A DNA stretch of 64,000 nucleotides from Torreya grandis. Taxonomy: Eukaryota; Streptophyta; Pinopsida; Cupressales; Taxaceae. How positions within the stretch are numbered: the first letter of the stretch is position 1; every line of letters begins with the position of its first letter. Below are positions 1-12,179 of this stretch, in pieces. Made by a program: the position numbers and the translations under genes. The stretch lies in NCBI GenBank assembly GCA_037957365.1, contig JARHVA010001191.1:1087001-1151000 (forward strand), written 5' to 3'. The notes under the pieces are model-generated. The model was not told the DNA's origin. It was given only the letters and a program-made list of their open reading frames with translations, and made no database searches.

Positions 1-486
1 ATATCACCTGAATATCCTTATTTGAGGTCCTAAAATCCTTATAAATACATGACATTGATCTTTAATTTGCATAAGTATAAGGTTTTCTTTGAAGTCTAAA
101 GTCATAAAAATTAAAATTTTGAAAATCAAATCTTGAACAGTCATCTTGATTTATCTTAAACCTTGGGTTTTAATATTTTTATTGATTTATTTGGGATAAC
201 AAAATTAACGTCTTCCATCCTAGTGTTTTCTATATTTTATATATTTGCATGACTATCAACAAGGATGTGCCAATCCTTTGTAAGTTATGCCTTGTTTATT
301 TTATTTGATATCAATATAGGTGGAATTATTGTGTTCTCCATGTCCTTCATCCCTTCTCCAAAATTTTCTATGTTTTTTGAGTCCCCAAGCTCTAACAATT
401 CAACATGTGGCATTTATACATTGCATGGAGCCTTTTATCTTTAAAGAAATTTCCAAGTGTTCAAAGTATATGAGCTCTGATAACAA
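1..486 (-). repeat. Inverted copy of the repeat at 26035-26530
   Basis: Read on the minus strand this stretch matches 26035-26530, and also 51240-51740, over almost its whole length. The same landmarks occur in the same order: tactttgaacacttgg, atgccacatgttgaa, the caaggtttaagataaatcaa block near 150-170, and gatattcaggt at the outer end. The inverted similarity runs to within about 8 bases of the window start, so it may continue upstream. The inner part (about 395-486) corresponds to the start of the giant repeat of element A and the outer part to sequence beyond that repeat's visible end. It probably belongs to another, oppositely oriented copy of the same family. No gene is seen here. Confidence 0.75.
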
Positions 487-3400
487 GCCACAAGAATAAA
501 TTCCTATTGATGTAGGTTTTATGCACACCAAATAAAAATTAATATTTATCCTCTAAAATTTTAGTATCGATGATAAGGATTCACTACAAGGCATGAGTTG
601 TAAGGTATTCGTTTTTGTAGACAACGTAATGGTGGAATAGTGACAAATGAATTAGATTATTTACCATAGATGGGTTAACTATGGATGAATATAAATATAA
701 TTGAGATGTGTGTATGTCTAATGGTTCTAACCTAAGGTGGTCAGGACTTCCAAAAAACTAAAATAAAGAAGTATAGGTATACTAGAAAAGAAGACCTGTG
801 GACCACATAAGATGAAACTTTTCTAAGCCAACACTTAAACTAAATGTTGGATAAGGAATCAAAGACCAAATTCTATTTCAAGATACTATATAACACTAAA
901 AATAAAACATATTTAGGATTCATAGGGAATCAAAATACAAAAAACTAAAGAACATTTGATCAAAAATTGTTATCTTTGTAATATTGATCTTGCACATCTA
1001 TAAAGGGGGATTATGATCAATATGTAGAAGACATTAAAATCAGCAATAGATCAATATGAATAATTGTATTAAAAAATTATAAATCATACACAGCCATAAG
1101 ACTAAGAAACTAAAATGACATAACTTCTTACACAATCAAGAGGTTTGGAGAAGAATCAAGATTTACACATCAAGAATAACTGAAGAACAATCCATAGAAA
1201 TTCCTATTAATCTAAATAGCCAAAAGTATACTCCATTTAGAATGGGAGGATGCAAATATAAATAATAGTAGGATTGATAAGGCCTCATCTCTCAAACAAA
1301 GTAGGAAAAAACATGTTTAGATATAGTATCATGTCAACTCTTCATGTAAAATATGCATGTATGATGGTGATTGCTTATAATAGAGTCCCTTGACTAAAAT
1401 ATAATGTATACATGAAAAATTAGATTAGGAAATAATGTTTCAACTTATCCAAAAATTCAAATACATATGTATAATTAGAGGGGTGTTGATGTGGTATCCC
1501 TATAAGGAGTCAATGGAGTGATAGTTGTTGAAATTAAAGTGGTCATTGTAGCTCCTTGAGGGATAAATATTGGCCCACCTAGAATATGAATGAATACATA
1601 TCCAATAAATTGATAAGCATGTGATGACATGACAACACTTAAATTTGGGTTCATGCTAGGCATTCATCCTAAAACTTCATCCTTAGCCTTGAGTCCTTAA
1701 AATAATATATGGGCAGATTCAAATTCTTTATTGACAATATGTAAATTAAGCAAGGTCAGATTAAATATTTTGATAGCCTCAGCCATCAACCTCATGTGCT
1801 CTACTTATGAGCTCTTAAAATCTATTTCAAGGGATTTATCCTTTGCCACATGGTTTTTAAATAAATTAATTAGCTATAAAATATCATTGTTAGTTTGTTC
1901 CCTTGACCTCTTAAATCTATTTGTTGATTTAAAGAGGGTCTCAAAATTTGATATGTTGACCAACTCACTCATAGGGGTGATCATAGCATTGAATCTTATG
2001 TTGTTCAAAGTTTATAAGTTCTGGTTCTCATGGTTCACAAGATGTGCTAACAGAGACTTCATCTTATTATGTCATGTGAGAGCAACATCCCTTTTCATAA
2101 TTACATAGTTTATGGACCATGTTGCATCTTGGTTGGACATCAAGTTGAATGATCTAAAATCACTGCTCATAGAACATTGAATCAAAAAATTAATAATTTT
2201 CTCATATTCCTTCGATTGGTGCCATAGTTTGATTGCCTTATTTCTTTTTGATTGGCTTTCACCTCTAAAATCTTGAATGCTATTGAAAATTTCATACATT
2301 CTGGTTGCTACACTCTACACACTATCAATAATTTCATGAGGATCATGTATAATTTGTCTCTACAATAGCCTTTATTGTACTTCATTTTTAATCTTGTACA
2401 TCTTCTTCATTACTTCTCTAGTGGAATCCAAAAAAGTAAGAATTTTCTCATATTCCTTCAATTAGTTCCATAGTTTGATCACCTTATTTCTTTCTAATTG
2501 GCTTTCACCTCTAAAATCTTGAATGTTATTGAAAATGTCATACATTCTGGTGGCTATACTCTACACCCTATCAATAATTTCATGAGGATCATGTATAATT
2601 TGTCTCTACAATAGCCTTTATTGTACATCCTTTTTAATCTTGTACATCTTCTTCATTACTTCTCTATTAGAATCCAAAAAAGTACATAAATCTTTTGTAT
2701 ATTCATTTAGATCATTGGTATTCCTTTTGGCTTTCTTATCTAAGGGAAATAGTTTTTATCTTTTTCCAATTTTAATTTCATCCACTGTATTAATATTTAT
2801 TTCCTTCATATTCCTCACCCTTTGTATGGTACCATTCTACCTATAAAAGTTATGGGGAATGTGGGAAATTTAGTGACAACCAAATTCTATCTCTCATCCT
2901 TCTTTCCCTATATTTCTCTGAACCATTCAGGAGTAATAAGTTCCCCTTCTTCTCCTTATAAACCTATATCTTTAGAGGTAAAGGTTGGAGGTGTCATAGG
3001 AGGAGTTATTTCTAGAGAAGTTTATGTTGAAGGTATTAATGCAGAACTTATTTTAATTAGGAATTGCAATGGGGGGTAAACAATCATATGCCATGGTAAG
3101 GGTTCCTTGTGTGGATCAAACCCAACTATAAATTTAGTTAAGCTAGGATTATTTTAAATTAATAATGTGGATAAATTTATGGGGGATGATTGTGGCATAG
3201 GTATCTCTGATTGAGATGAAGGTTTCCTAGGGACATGTGGCATTATAGGATTGAAAACTAAAATAATAACCAAATTCTCAAAATGGGTTTCCTTCTTAAG
3301 AGAATTATTTTTGCAGGAGTTGAAATAATAAGATAATGAATTATACCAAATAATGAAATACTAGGAATAGTTGGGGGAAAATCCATAGCTAAAGTATTTA

Positions 3401-6400
3401 TAATAGAGATAGAAAAAACCAAAGAATAAACTACCTCTTATGCTTTACCTTTGTTCTCCTATTAGGAATTGCTAGACTAGGGCACCAATTGATGTTTCTT
3501 CTTCTTGTAGAGTTCTTAGGTTCATAGACCTAGATTTCTCTATCTCAACTTCTTAGTCCTTTTCAACTTGGGCTTCCTCTTCAATTATTTTTTACTCTTC
3601 TCCCATAATCATTTTTGTGTTTTCTTCCTCCTCATATGTGGCATAATCCACTAAGGATATCACATGTCCATGTTCCTCTTCCTTTGCTTCCTTCTCCTTG
3701 ACAAGGTATTCTTATATACTAGCTAGACCAAAGGATGTTCTTTCCTCTATTTTTTTATATTTAGAGGAGGCTATATGGTCTTTGGATCTTCTTCAATAGG
3801 AGTCTATGGGGGAAATATGAGGTGATGGAGGAACCATAATATTAGGAACTAATATTGTAGGTGGTGATGAAGAAATGGAAATTGGAGTAGTAGTAGTAGT
3901 GGAGGGGGAAGTGGATAGATATAGACATGGTTGATGGGATGGAGGAGTGGATGGGAGAGAGGATAAGGAAGATTGTATAAAATCTTAGAAGTTTACCTAT
4001 ATGATAATTACAAGTGGAGGTATAGGTGTCATGGAGAATGTGTTCTTTGCTTTCCCCTAGGAGATGCAATGTTCACCACCGTAGTGGTTGTGTCCAAAAT
4101 GTTGGTAGTAGCATATGGATGTGTAGAGGATATTTGGGGCCTAAGGAGCCCTCTAATAATCTCCTTTCTAAATTGGAGGTTCTTTTCTTCTAATTGTTAG
4201 ACCCTCCTTCTTTTGAATCTCTCTTATGTTGTAGGAGAGGGAGGTTGACTTGGTCTTGATAAGTCTTGAGGTTGATTTGGAGGCCATTGATGACTCTATG
4301 GTTATTGTGCTTTCTCTACCATCTCATTTACCTGATCTTTTTTATCTTAGGATTGGATTAGATGGTCTGGGTGACCATCAATGACATTTTTTTAAACTTC
4401 ATACATGTCCATACTTTTGAATCATCATATGTGTTTATGAAAATTGTATCATGCTCATATTCCTGGTGACCGTATGTAAGGTTCACCTTCTTCTTCTCCT
4501 TAAGGAGTTGAAGATAATCCCTAATATTCATGACAAGATCCCATTCTCTAAATTTGGCCTCCTCTAAATTATAATGGGATATTATTTTCCCAACCTGATT
4601 GAGATGGGCCCTCACCACAAATTGAATTTGAATAATACTTATAGGAGTTTTTAAGTAATGTTCTATATTTTCTTGGCCCAACTCCTCATCTATGTTGTTA
4701 TAAATTTGGTAGGTCACCTCTTGTTCTATATTTTTGTCAGGGACATGCCAAGGTAATAAAAATGAGATGTCCTTATCCCTTTAACCTTGATAATTTTTAA
4801 ATTGGGGTATTACCATTAATCCCCCCATTTTCCAATACTTTTTTTAAAATTTTAGATTGTCTAGGTATCTGAATACCATAGATTTCTTGGTAAACTTGAG
4901 GGTAGATTTCCTCACAAATCCTCTTGATCTCATTTTTGAATTTGTAAATGAATATAAAGCAATAATTTTCACAATTTTTATTATCAACATATTCAGCCAA
5001 TGGTTTCCATAATTTTCCATTTGTCATGTGAACTATTCCAAGGACCGCATCTAGTAAATATGACATCATGTAAAAGTTTCCATACACATGACTTTGTTCA
5101 GCTTTTTACATGTATGCCCTTAGTCTAAAGTTGATAACCTCACATATGGAAACAATACTATTTAGGTCAATAGAATGTACAACAAAGGGACCTATTCTAC
5201 TTATACATATGTGATACTAGGAAAACCATATAATCTATTTAACAGGTTCATGGCTATCCTAATCCTAAGCCTAAACTTGATAATGCCATTAGAATAAATG
5301 GCCCCTTGGGATTTAACCTTTTGCATTTAAACAGATATTATTTCAAATTTCTTTTTATGGTATTATGCTCAAGCCACACATTAGCCTATACTTGGTTATA
5401 GGCTACCACAAGTCATGAAAGTCTAAGGTACCTCTCAAATGCCCTCCCAAAAATATAAACAATTACAATCTTCCCTTTACTAAGGTGGAGGCAATCCCTA
5501 TAATAAGTGCCATTAAAAAATAAATCCCTAAGCATGTTAATACAAGGCATTACCTCTATTTTGTATACTACTTGATGAAGTCACATGATTTTGGTGGGTA
5601 GCAGGTTGTCAATGTATTGCTTGTTATCCAAGGATAACTGGTCTTGTGTAGATTATGGGGCCACAAAGTTGACTATGTTCTAGAGTGCTGATTATTATGT
5701 GAAATTGAAATTGAGAGTGATTTTATCAAATATTATATCCATGTATTTAGTATTTTCCACACAATATTATGAATAAGGAACTTGAATTTATGCTTACTTT
5801 CAAGAGGAAGCCATTTTAGCAATCTCTAGTTGTATAATTTTTTCATAAACTATATGAATTATATTCATAGGTTTGTAGGAAGACTAGGTAATTTTGTTAC
5901 AGAGAAGCTTGAAAACTCAATATTCACTCATAGATTAATGGTGAAGTGACTTAAGTTTTGATAGATTTTTCATATATATCCTAATGTCTACACCTTGAAT
6001 GCTCAAATCATGTAACTTCAATGCAATTAACAACTTTTGATTTCATTTCCATTTCAATTTGAATATGCAAATCAACTTTGGTGAGTTTATTTTTTCCATA
6101 TGGAAACTTTTCATTAAATTTGTCTATTTCAAATAGTTGTTATTTTATTTGCTTTGGTGTTAAATTTTCCTTGTGTGTACTTTGGTTATGCACTTTTTAG
6201 ATTTTGACACTTATCTATATATCTCTCACTTTGGCATTTAAATTTACAAATTAATTTTATATGTTACAGGTCCATGAGTTAACATGATTGTGCCACATAG
6301 AGCCATCTTAGGCTTATGGTAGTTTGGAGGCTTGGAGGCACATGCATATTATCCTTTTAAATTATGTATGTCCCTTGAATGCTCCAAAATGATGAGATGT

Positions 6401-6833
6401 CAACACATAGTTTGATCTCAAAGCCTTGGGTATGACTCAAAGCCACTAGATCATTCAACCATTAACTTGGTTTTTATTCTTTGAATATCTAGGCCAATGA
6501 AATTGTGCCAACTATCAACTGCTTGGATATTAGAAGCTCAAAGGTATTAAATTATGGGGTGTTAAGATTATTAGACTTAATTTAATGCCTTTGGCATTTC
6601 AAGTTAACAAAAATGTGACACTAGTCAAGCCCAAAACTTATGGAATCTCAAAATCATTATATGATTAACTTTCATTTTAAAGCTTCTATGGTCCTAGGAT
6701 TTTGTAAACATGTCACATTCCATGTTTTCAAATCATAGATACTTTGAACACTTAGAAAATTATTTAAATATGAAAGGATTTATGCAATGTATGAATGCCA
6801 CATATTGAACTATCAAAGCTAAGGGACTCTACT
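487..6833 (-). repeat. Left giant direct repeat (candidate 3' LTR) of element A
   Basis: This roughly 6.35-kb segment aligns end to end with 13132-13528 plus 20369-26165. Shared landmarks include the block following ataaattc at 497 and 13139, ggggtgttgatgtg at 1480 and 21025, the ttgtaaatgaatataaa area near 4940, and tactttgaacacttagaaa near 6738. The left edge coincides with the gag-proximal edge of the other copy, and the right edge lies just beyond the integrase side of the internal region, as expected for an LTR. Divergence is high with many small indels, so the insertion is old. It contains the decayed reading frame described separately. Confidence 0.65.
1475..5814 (-). pseudogene. Decayed ~1,400-codon reading frame inside the left giant repeat
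   Basis: I do not recognise this protein. On the minus strand a broken frame can be followed from an ATG at 5814 (peptide MASS) to a stop at 1475-1477 (peptide ending TSTPL). The right repeat has the same start (MDSS, 25106) and the same end (TSTPL, 21020). The longest surviving pieces are 5087-4797, with FYMMSYLLDAVLGIVHMTNG, and 4717-4358, with SHYNLEEAKFREWD and VNLTYGHQEYEHD. A Glu-rich stretch is followed by HGHVISLVDYA near 3680-3640, and a Pro/Ser/Thr-rich C-terminus follows. Frameshifts and stops are frequent. Conservation of peptide sequence, start and stop between two diverged copies argues that a real protein was once encoded. It has no visible RT, integrase or transposase motif. 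It lies in the same sense as the neighbouring gag-pol. Confidence 0.55.
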
Positions 6834-7685
6834 ACCAGCCAAGCATCCACAGATCTAACAAAGATACCTCTAATTCTACTCAAAGCCTTACTCTACTACT
6901 AGCCAAGTTTCCATAGCCCCAGTAGAGATTACTTGAATCACCCATCTTGTATCAATTTGTAGGATTTTTTTTTGAAACACAGATAGAGGGAGGGTTAGAA
7001 ACCACCATTGGTTGGGTGTATGTATAATAAAACTTATTTTATCATTATGTCCCTATCAGTGTGCATCCATTTCTATGTTTATTATCTCCCATCCAAGTTT
7101 TATCATGTAATAGTACAATTGATCTTTAGAAATGGAAAGTCTTTATAAAAATTTGCAAGAGTATATTAGAGTAAATTAAAAAGGTCTATAAAAATTATTT
7201 TGTCCAAACATAACCTAATTCAATCATAGTACATACCTCAATCCCATAAATCTAAAGTATCATCACAATAAAATCCTTGTGAATACCAATTATGCATCTT
7301 TTTATATCATCCCCTTGTCTTTTGAAAGTATTTTATAACCTAATGTAGTAAATCAATTGAATATATTCTATAGTTATAAAAAACTAATCTAAAAATCATA
7401 ACGACTAATATATTGAAAGTAAATGTAGAAATTAGGAAAAGTTAATCTAATAAAATAGGAAAGATTAACCTAGAAGTAGGAAATCTACTCTAGAAAGTAA
7501 AAAATATATTCTAGAAAACATGGAACCTACTCTAATTCTACATATACATCTTAACTTATAGTCATTCTGAGACATCTCCAATTGTAGAATCCATAAAATA
7601 GTATTGTAAAAAATTATCCATTAACTAGAAAAGTGAGTTGATTACCTTGTAGTTCCTTCGAGGAAAAGGCATTATTACTTGGGAT
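6834..7685 (-). other. Untranslated tail of element A between integrase and repeat
   Basis: No coding similarity is seen here. Next to the giant repeat are two imperfect copies of tctactacYagccaag (about 6832 and 6893), and the minus strand of this part reads as purine-rich GTAGTAGAG, which could be a remnant polypurine tract. The rest is AT-rich, with short repeated words such as gtaggaaatctactctagaaa near 7470-7530. Confidence 0.4.
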
Positions 7686-8870
7686 TTATGATATCTGATA
7701 TAGTCTAATCCATAAAGGAGTGAACTTATCATGTTGTCCTTTATTTTCATGGTCCTTATCCCATAGAATCACTAAAGCTAAAATATTGGAAGCCTTTATC
7801 TTAGATCTCTTGTCAACCCATCTCTTAACAATATATTGATATTTATTGAAGTTATGTAGTGCTTTAGTTATTTCATCTTCCATCTAGACTATGGCAAGCA
7901 TTCTAGATTGGATTCTTTCATCTTTCCCCATGTACTCTTGAATAGATTGGTACATTGGTATTTAAAGAGTAATGGAAAAAATTGGTTTTTTCCCATACAC
8001 TAGTAGAAAAGGTAAATCCTTGAGGTCTTTATTGTGTCTAGTTCTATCTACCCATATTGCATACTTTAATAAGAGATGTCATTCCCGTGGTTTGTCTTAT
8101 GTTGATTTCTTAAAAGACATCCATTAGGTTTTTTGGGTAGACTCAACTACTATATTCCCTTTTGGATAATAGTTCTAAGAAAAATTGATATTTATTTGAT
8201 TGTCATAATCCCATTTTATAAATTTAGTCCCATGAAAGTTGGACCGTTGTCACAAACTAAAGAAATGAGAGTGCCAAACCTAGTCAATATGTTTTTTCCA
8301 TAAACTTAATGACATCAATTTCTCTAGAATTATTTTTAGCTATAAATTTTGTCCACTTGGTGCAGTAATCAATTGCTATAGGATAAACTTGTGACCTACT
8401 TAAGAGTTTGGGTTTATTACCCCAATAAATTCAATAACCTATTGGGAAAATGGGCATCCTTCAATGAATAACTACAAATACATGGTAGCATTCACTTATT
8501 TTTACCTAAATACCTGACACTCATAGAAGGTCTTGATGTGGTTGTGTGCATCTTTGAAGATTGTAGGCCAGTAGTATCCCACTTCAAAACTTTGTGAGTT
8601 GTCATGTTACTTGAGGTATGTCCACTACCTATCTTCTAACTTAGGTTATCTAGTATGCTCACAAATTCCTCTTTGAAACACATCTTAGATAGATACCTTC
8701 ATAGTTATTTCTATATAGGACTCCTTTCTTGATCATTTATGAGTTGATTTGAGCCTGAGGTCTCATCTTTACTCTTTGTTTAGCTCAAGAGGACAAGTCC
8801 TTGTGAGCATATAATGGATGATTTGAAAATACTACTCACCACCAGCTACCTAAGTTTCATTAATTTATTT
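7686..8870 (-). pseudogene. Ty3/gypsy integrase remnant (element A)
   Basis: Minus-strand translation gives a scattered but recognisable retroviral-type integrase. A zinc-binding/linker remnant lies near 8600-8540 (YYWPTIFKDAHNH-like). The core peptide AIDYCTKWTKFIAKNNSRE (about 8385-8320) is followed by LVCDNGPTFMG (about 8265-8230), carrying the second catalytic Asp context. The C-terminal part is a 65-codon open piece at 7883-7686 with VKRWVDKRSK and the HDKFTPLWIRLYQI motif typical of gypsy integrase tails. Several in-frame stops and frameshifts make it non-functional. It follows RT-RNase H on the same strand, the usual gypsy order. Confidence 0.8.
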
Positions 8871-9034
8871 AATATTGATGTTTGGATTAGTCTCAATCAT
8901 TAACTAAATGATTCCTTGGCATTTTACCATCTTTGATGCTCTGATATCAAGATCAAACTCTTGTAACTTTGCCATCCATTTACCTCTTCTCTCACCCAGC
9001 TCATTATATCTAAATTTGAATTTGATAGTTAAGT

Positions 9035-10230
9035 CTAGAACAATGGTGTATGTTTTTTATTTATAATATAGTGCCTAAGCTTTTTCACATCTTTAATCAG
9101 GGCATATATTTGATTATATATCATTGAATATTTTAACTCAACATCCTTCATATTAGTACTCATAAAGGCAATGCGATATTCATTGTATTTTACCTTTTGT
9201 ATAAGTACATCAACTATAGAATGCTCTGAAGTAAATGAATAAAGATAGAAATCCTTATTAAAGTCTAGACTAATTAGAATTAGGGTTTGAGAAATGGAAG
9301 TCTTAATATCTTGGAAAGCTCTCTGGGCTTCTATTGTCCACACTATTTTGGCATCTTTTTTTAGCATGGTGTTTAATGGTTTGATGATATTTTCAAATAT
9401 AGAAATGAATTTTTGCACAAAGTTTACCTTATCAAAGAAGGAATTTAACTCTTTTTTGTTGTAGGGAGGTGTCAACTTAGAAATGGCCTAGAATCGATCT
9501 AGATCAAGGTAGATCCCATATTTAGTGATGATGTGGCCTATCAATTTACATTCAATAAATCCAAAGAGGATTTTGTTTGGACTAAATGTCACTATGTACC
9601 TTCTACATATGTCAAACAGTTTTTGCAAGTGATCTGCATGATCAAATATGTCTTTGGAATACACTATCAAATCATTCATGTAGATGATAATTCATTTTCC
9701 AAAAATTATTTGGAAATCAAAGTCCATGGCCCTCTATAAATTTACTCCTGCATTGATTACACTAAAAGTCATCTTTTTATATACAAAATTAACCCACTTG
9801 GTGGTGAAGGCAGTATTCATCCTATCTTTTGCTTCTACTAGCACTTGGTTATAACTTGAGAATCCATCCAAAAAGGACATCATCTTGGACGCACTTACCA
9901 TATGAATTACCTCATCTAATGAAGGCATGGGGTAATTGTATTTATTTTATGCTCTATTCATGTTTCTAAAGTCAATAATGATTTTGATTTCTCCATTCTT
10001 CTTCCTAATTGGTATTATATTAGCTAACTAGGTTGAATGCATGATTAGAAGGATAAGTTTGGCATCTAATAGCTTCTATAATTTTATTTAAATAATAGGT
10101 TCTAATTTTTATCTCTACTTGAAAGGCTTATGATTTTGATTTAATTGAATAATATGTGTGATGACCTTAAGGTTCAAGACTCTCAAATCTTCATATGTCT
10201 AGGTAATCACATCCTTGTCCTCTATCAATA
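9035..10230 (-). pseudogene. Ty3/gypsy reverse transcriptase and RNase H (element A), broken
   Basis: The minus strand encodes a gypsy RT. IRKKNGEIKIIIDFRNMNR lies near 10010-9955, then MPSLDEVIHMVSASKMMSFL and the FLDGFSSYNQ palm motif (9928-9840), FTTKWVNFVYKKM, then YMNDLIVYS (about 9690-9660) where the catalytic Y-x-D-D box should be. The first Asp is Asn here, which by itself would inactivate the enzyme. Next come LFDICRRY and KLIGHIITKYGIYLD, then the connection and RNase H region at 9475-9035 (NKKELNSFFDKVNFVQKFI; EAQRAFQDIKTSI; YSFTSEHSIVDVLIQK; ELKYSMIYNQIYALI). The frame is interrupted by stops at about 9730, 9685 and 9482. Family assignment is secure; activity is excluded. Confidence 0.88.
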
Positions 10231-10499
10231 GATTATTCAATTTTTGTTTCTCATTTTTAGTACAGCTCAATACAATATTCACATATTGAATGTGTTGGTG
10301 AGTGCCTAGATTCTATTTGATGAAATCTGACTTAGTTTCTCTAGGATAATTTTTCTTTTGATACTATGTATCTACATCAAAATCTTGATCTAGGAAAACC
10401 ATCACTAAAGGATGTGGTTCTCCTTTAGCTATAAGACACCATCCTTTCCTAGGTATTTAATATGCATGGGCTCAACATCATTCTTATCTATCAAATGAG

Positions 10500-11040
10500 A
10501 CTTAAAGGCTCTAAAACTAATCATGAATTAAAAAATATATTGGTCATCCTAAAACACTTGGAAGTTATCCACATTATCAGGGATAGAGGGACAAGAAACT
10601 AGTTTCATAGAGAATTTATACATTTTTTATTCTTAGAGTAGAGTTAGATTGGTAGTTAAGGTTAAAAGAGATTATTTCATTTGGTTTTTTTCCCTTAGAA
10701 TAACCTTGATTTCTAATGTTCCAAAGGACTCAATCAAGCTCCATTATCTATGCTTATACTTATTTAAATAAGTGAGTTTGCATTGACACTTATTTTTTAT
10801 CTAGTTAATAACTAGTTTTGAATCATCAAAGATCTATAACTACTTGACATTGTGCTTCATACAAACTAAAGACTAAGGATTAAATCCTCATACTCAAATA
10901 TGTTATTGGTGCATTGGAAAATTTAATATGTAAGCATCCAAATATTTCTTTCCATCTAGATCAATCAGGGCTATGCCAACACCTAAACCCTGTTTTGATC
11001 TATCTCCATCAAAATGAAGAGTTTGTAGCTAATAAAGACC
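10500..11040 (-). pseudogene. Additional RNase H-like domain upstream of RT (element A)
   Basis: Minus-strand translation at about 11035-10925 gives LHFDGDRSKQGLGVGIAL followed by IDLDGKKYLDAYIL. That is the first strand set and first catalytic Asp of an RNase H of the kind found as a second copy in Tat-like plant gypsy elements. Further on, IFDDSKLVIN and IKNKCQCKLTYLNKYKHR (about 10835-10745) correspond to the later Asp region. The Glu-containing helix is lost in a cluster of stops near 10895. A linker with VSCPSIPDNVDNFQVF (about 10605-10555) leads into RT. Thus this domain sits between protease and RT, in addition to the RT-linked RNase H at 9035-9475. It is dead. Confidence 0.7.
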
Positions 11041-11059
11041 TTCAAATTATTATTCATGA

Positions 11060-11740
11060 AATGCATGTTCTTTCCTAGTAGTGAATGTGTTCACACCTAC
11101 ATGAAAAGATACAAAGTCAACCCTTTCATTTTTAGTGTTGTATTCCATGATCATATATTTCATCTTCGATTCATGGTCCACTTAAATTTGGTTGGATAAT
11201 CCCTTCTAAGGTAGCCACATGTGTGAGAAATCAATGGCCATAAACTTATTCAGTATCTTAGACCAATCTCAATTAAGTAACAGGTTGTAGGATTATGGAA
11301 TGTCAACAACCAAGATATCAATGTACTCTTATACATGTGGTTTTGATGCCAGCTAGATGTACACATTAGTCAATTCTCTAACACATGGGATAAAATATTT
11401 GCTTAACTATGAGACCATTTTTTTATTTGTCAGGCATCAAACCCAACTTCTTGCATATAATTATCAATATCACATTAGCTGAGGCACTTGATTCAGCCAA
11501 GAAATTATGTACATTCTTTTCAAACATTTTGATAGTCAAAAAAATGTGGTACTTCAGGTTTGTACTTATATACCATCACATTCGTAAAAAATGTGGTGAT
11601 ATGGGCTAAATTGTGAAGACTAATGTGAGCCTTGATCTTCTTCATGTCATCAACAACATTATAACCGCTTCTATTGTGTGGATATACAATCTATAGCTTT
11701 TCATCTCTCTTAGGAGGAGGTGGATTGTTGTTAGCCTTAG
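11060..11740 (-). pseudogene. Retropepsin-like protease region (element A), broken
   Basis: On the minus strand, peptides such as NVVDDMKKIKAHISLHNLA (about 11660-11605), then LVVDIPxSYNLLLN (about 11320-11275) and DWSKILNKFMAIDFSHMWLP (about 11270-11210) follow the pattern of the C-terminal half of gypsy aspartic proteases and the link into the next domain. The N-terminal catalytic Asp region is not clearly visible, and several stops interrupt the frame. The assignment rests mainly on these motifs and on position between gag and the RNase H/RT domains. Confidence 0.55.
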
Positions 11741-12179
11741 CATCTAGGGGAATGGTAGTGTTGTTATTCTAAGGTGTTGAAGTTGTGATAGGCTACTTAC
11801 TCCTTATGTTATAATTTTTTCTTTATTTATGATATTATTGGAAAACATGGATCTTGTCAGTGTTATCCTTTGGTTCATTTTCATCCTCTTTTTGAAATGG
11901 GGAGTCATAGGTCTCAAAGACCATTGTTATGCTTGGATGTCTTGAATTAGTAGAAAAAGATGGTTTTATATGATGTGTATATCCTTCCTACTTGTCCATA
12001 TCCTTCTAAAATATCTCAAAGTTAGTGCAAAACTCAATGTAGTCTAGCTCACCATATTGTGCATTATTATGAACTTGACACCAATTAGGAAGAGATACTT
12101 ATATGATGTTGATCTCTATCATCATATTGTGTAGATAATTATGTGTCTGAGTTTAGGAAGCTAAGATGTTGTTTAGGTG

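Noticed and set aside
473..484. Possible initiator-Met primer site (gctctgataaca) left of the giant repeat
   Set aside because: The same stretch aligns as ordinary sequence with the inverted copy at 26035 onward, so the resemblance is probably chance.
1731..3079. Plus-strand frames in the left giant repeat (and 21200-22129 in the right)
   Set aside because: Antisense to the long minus-strand frame shared by both repeats; hydrophobic composition is typical of antisense shadows.
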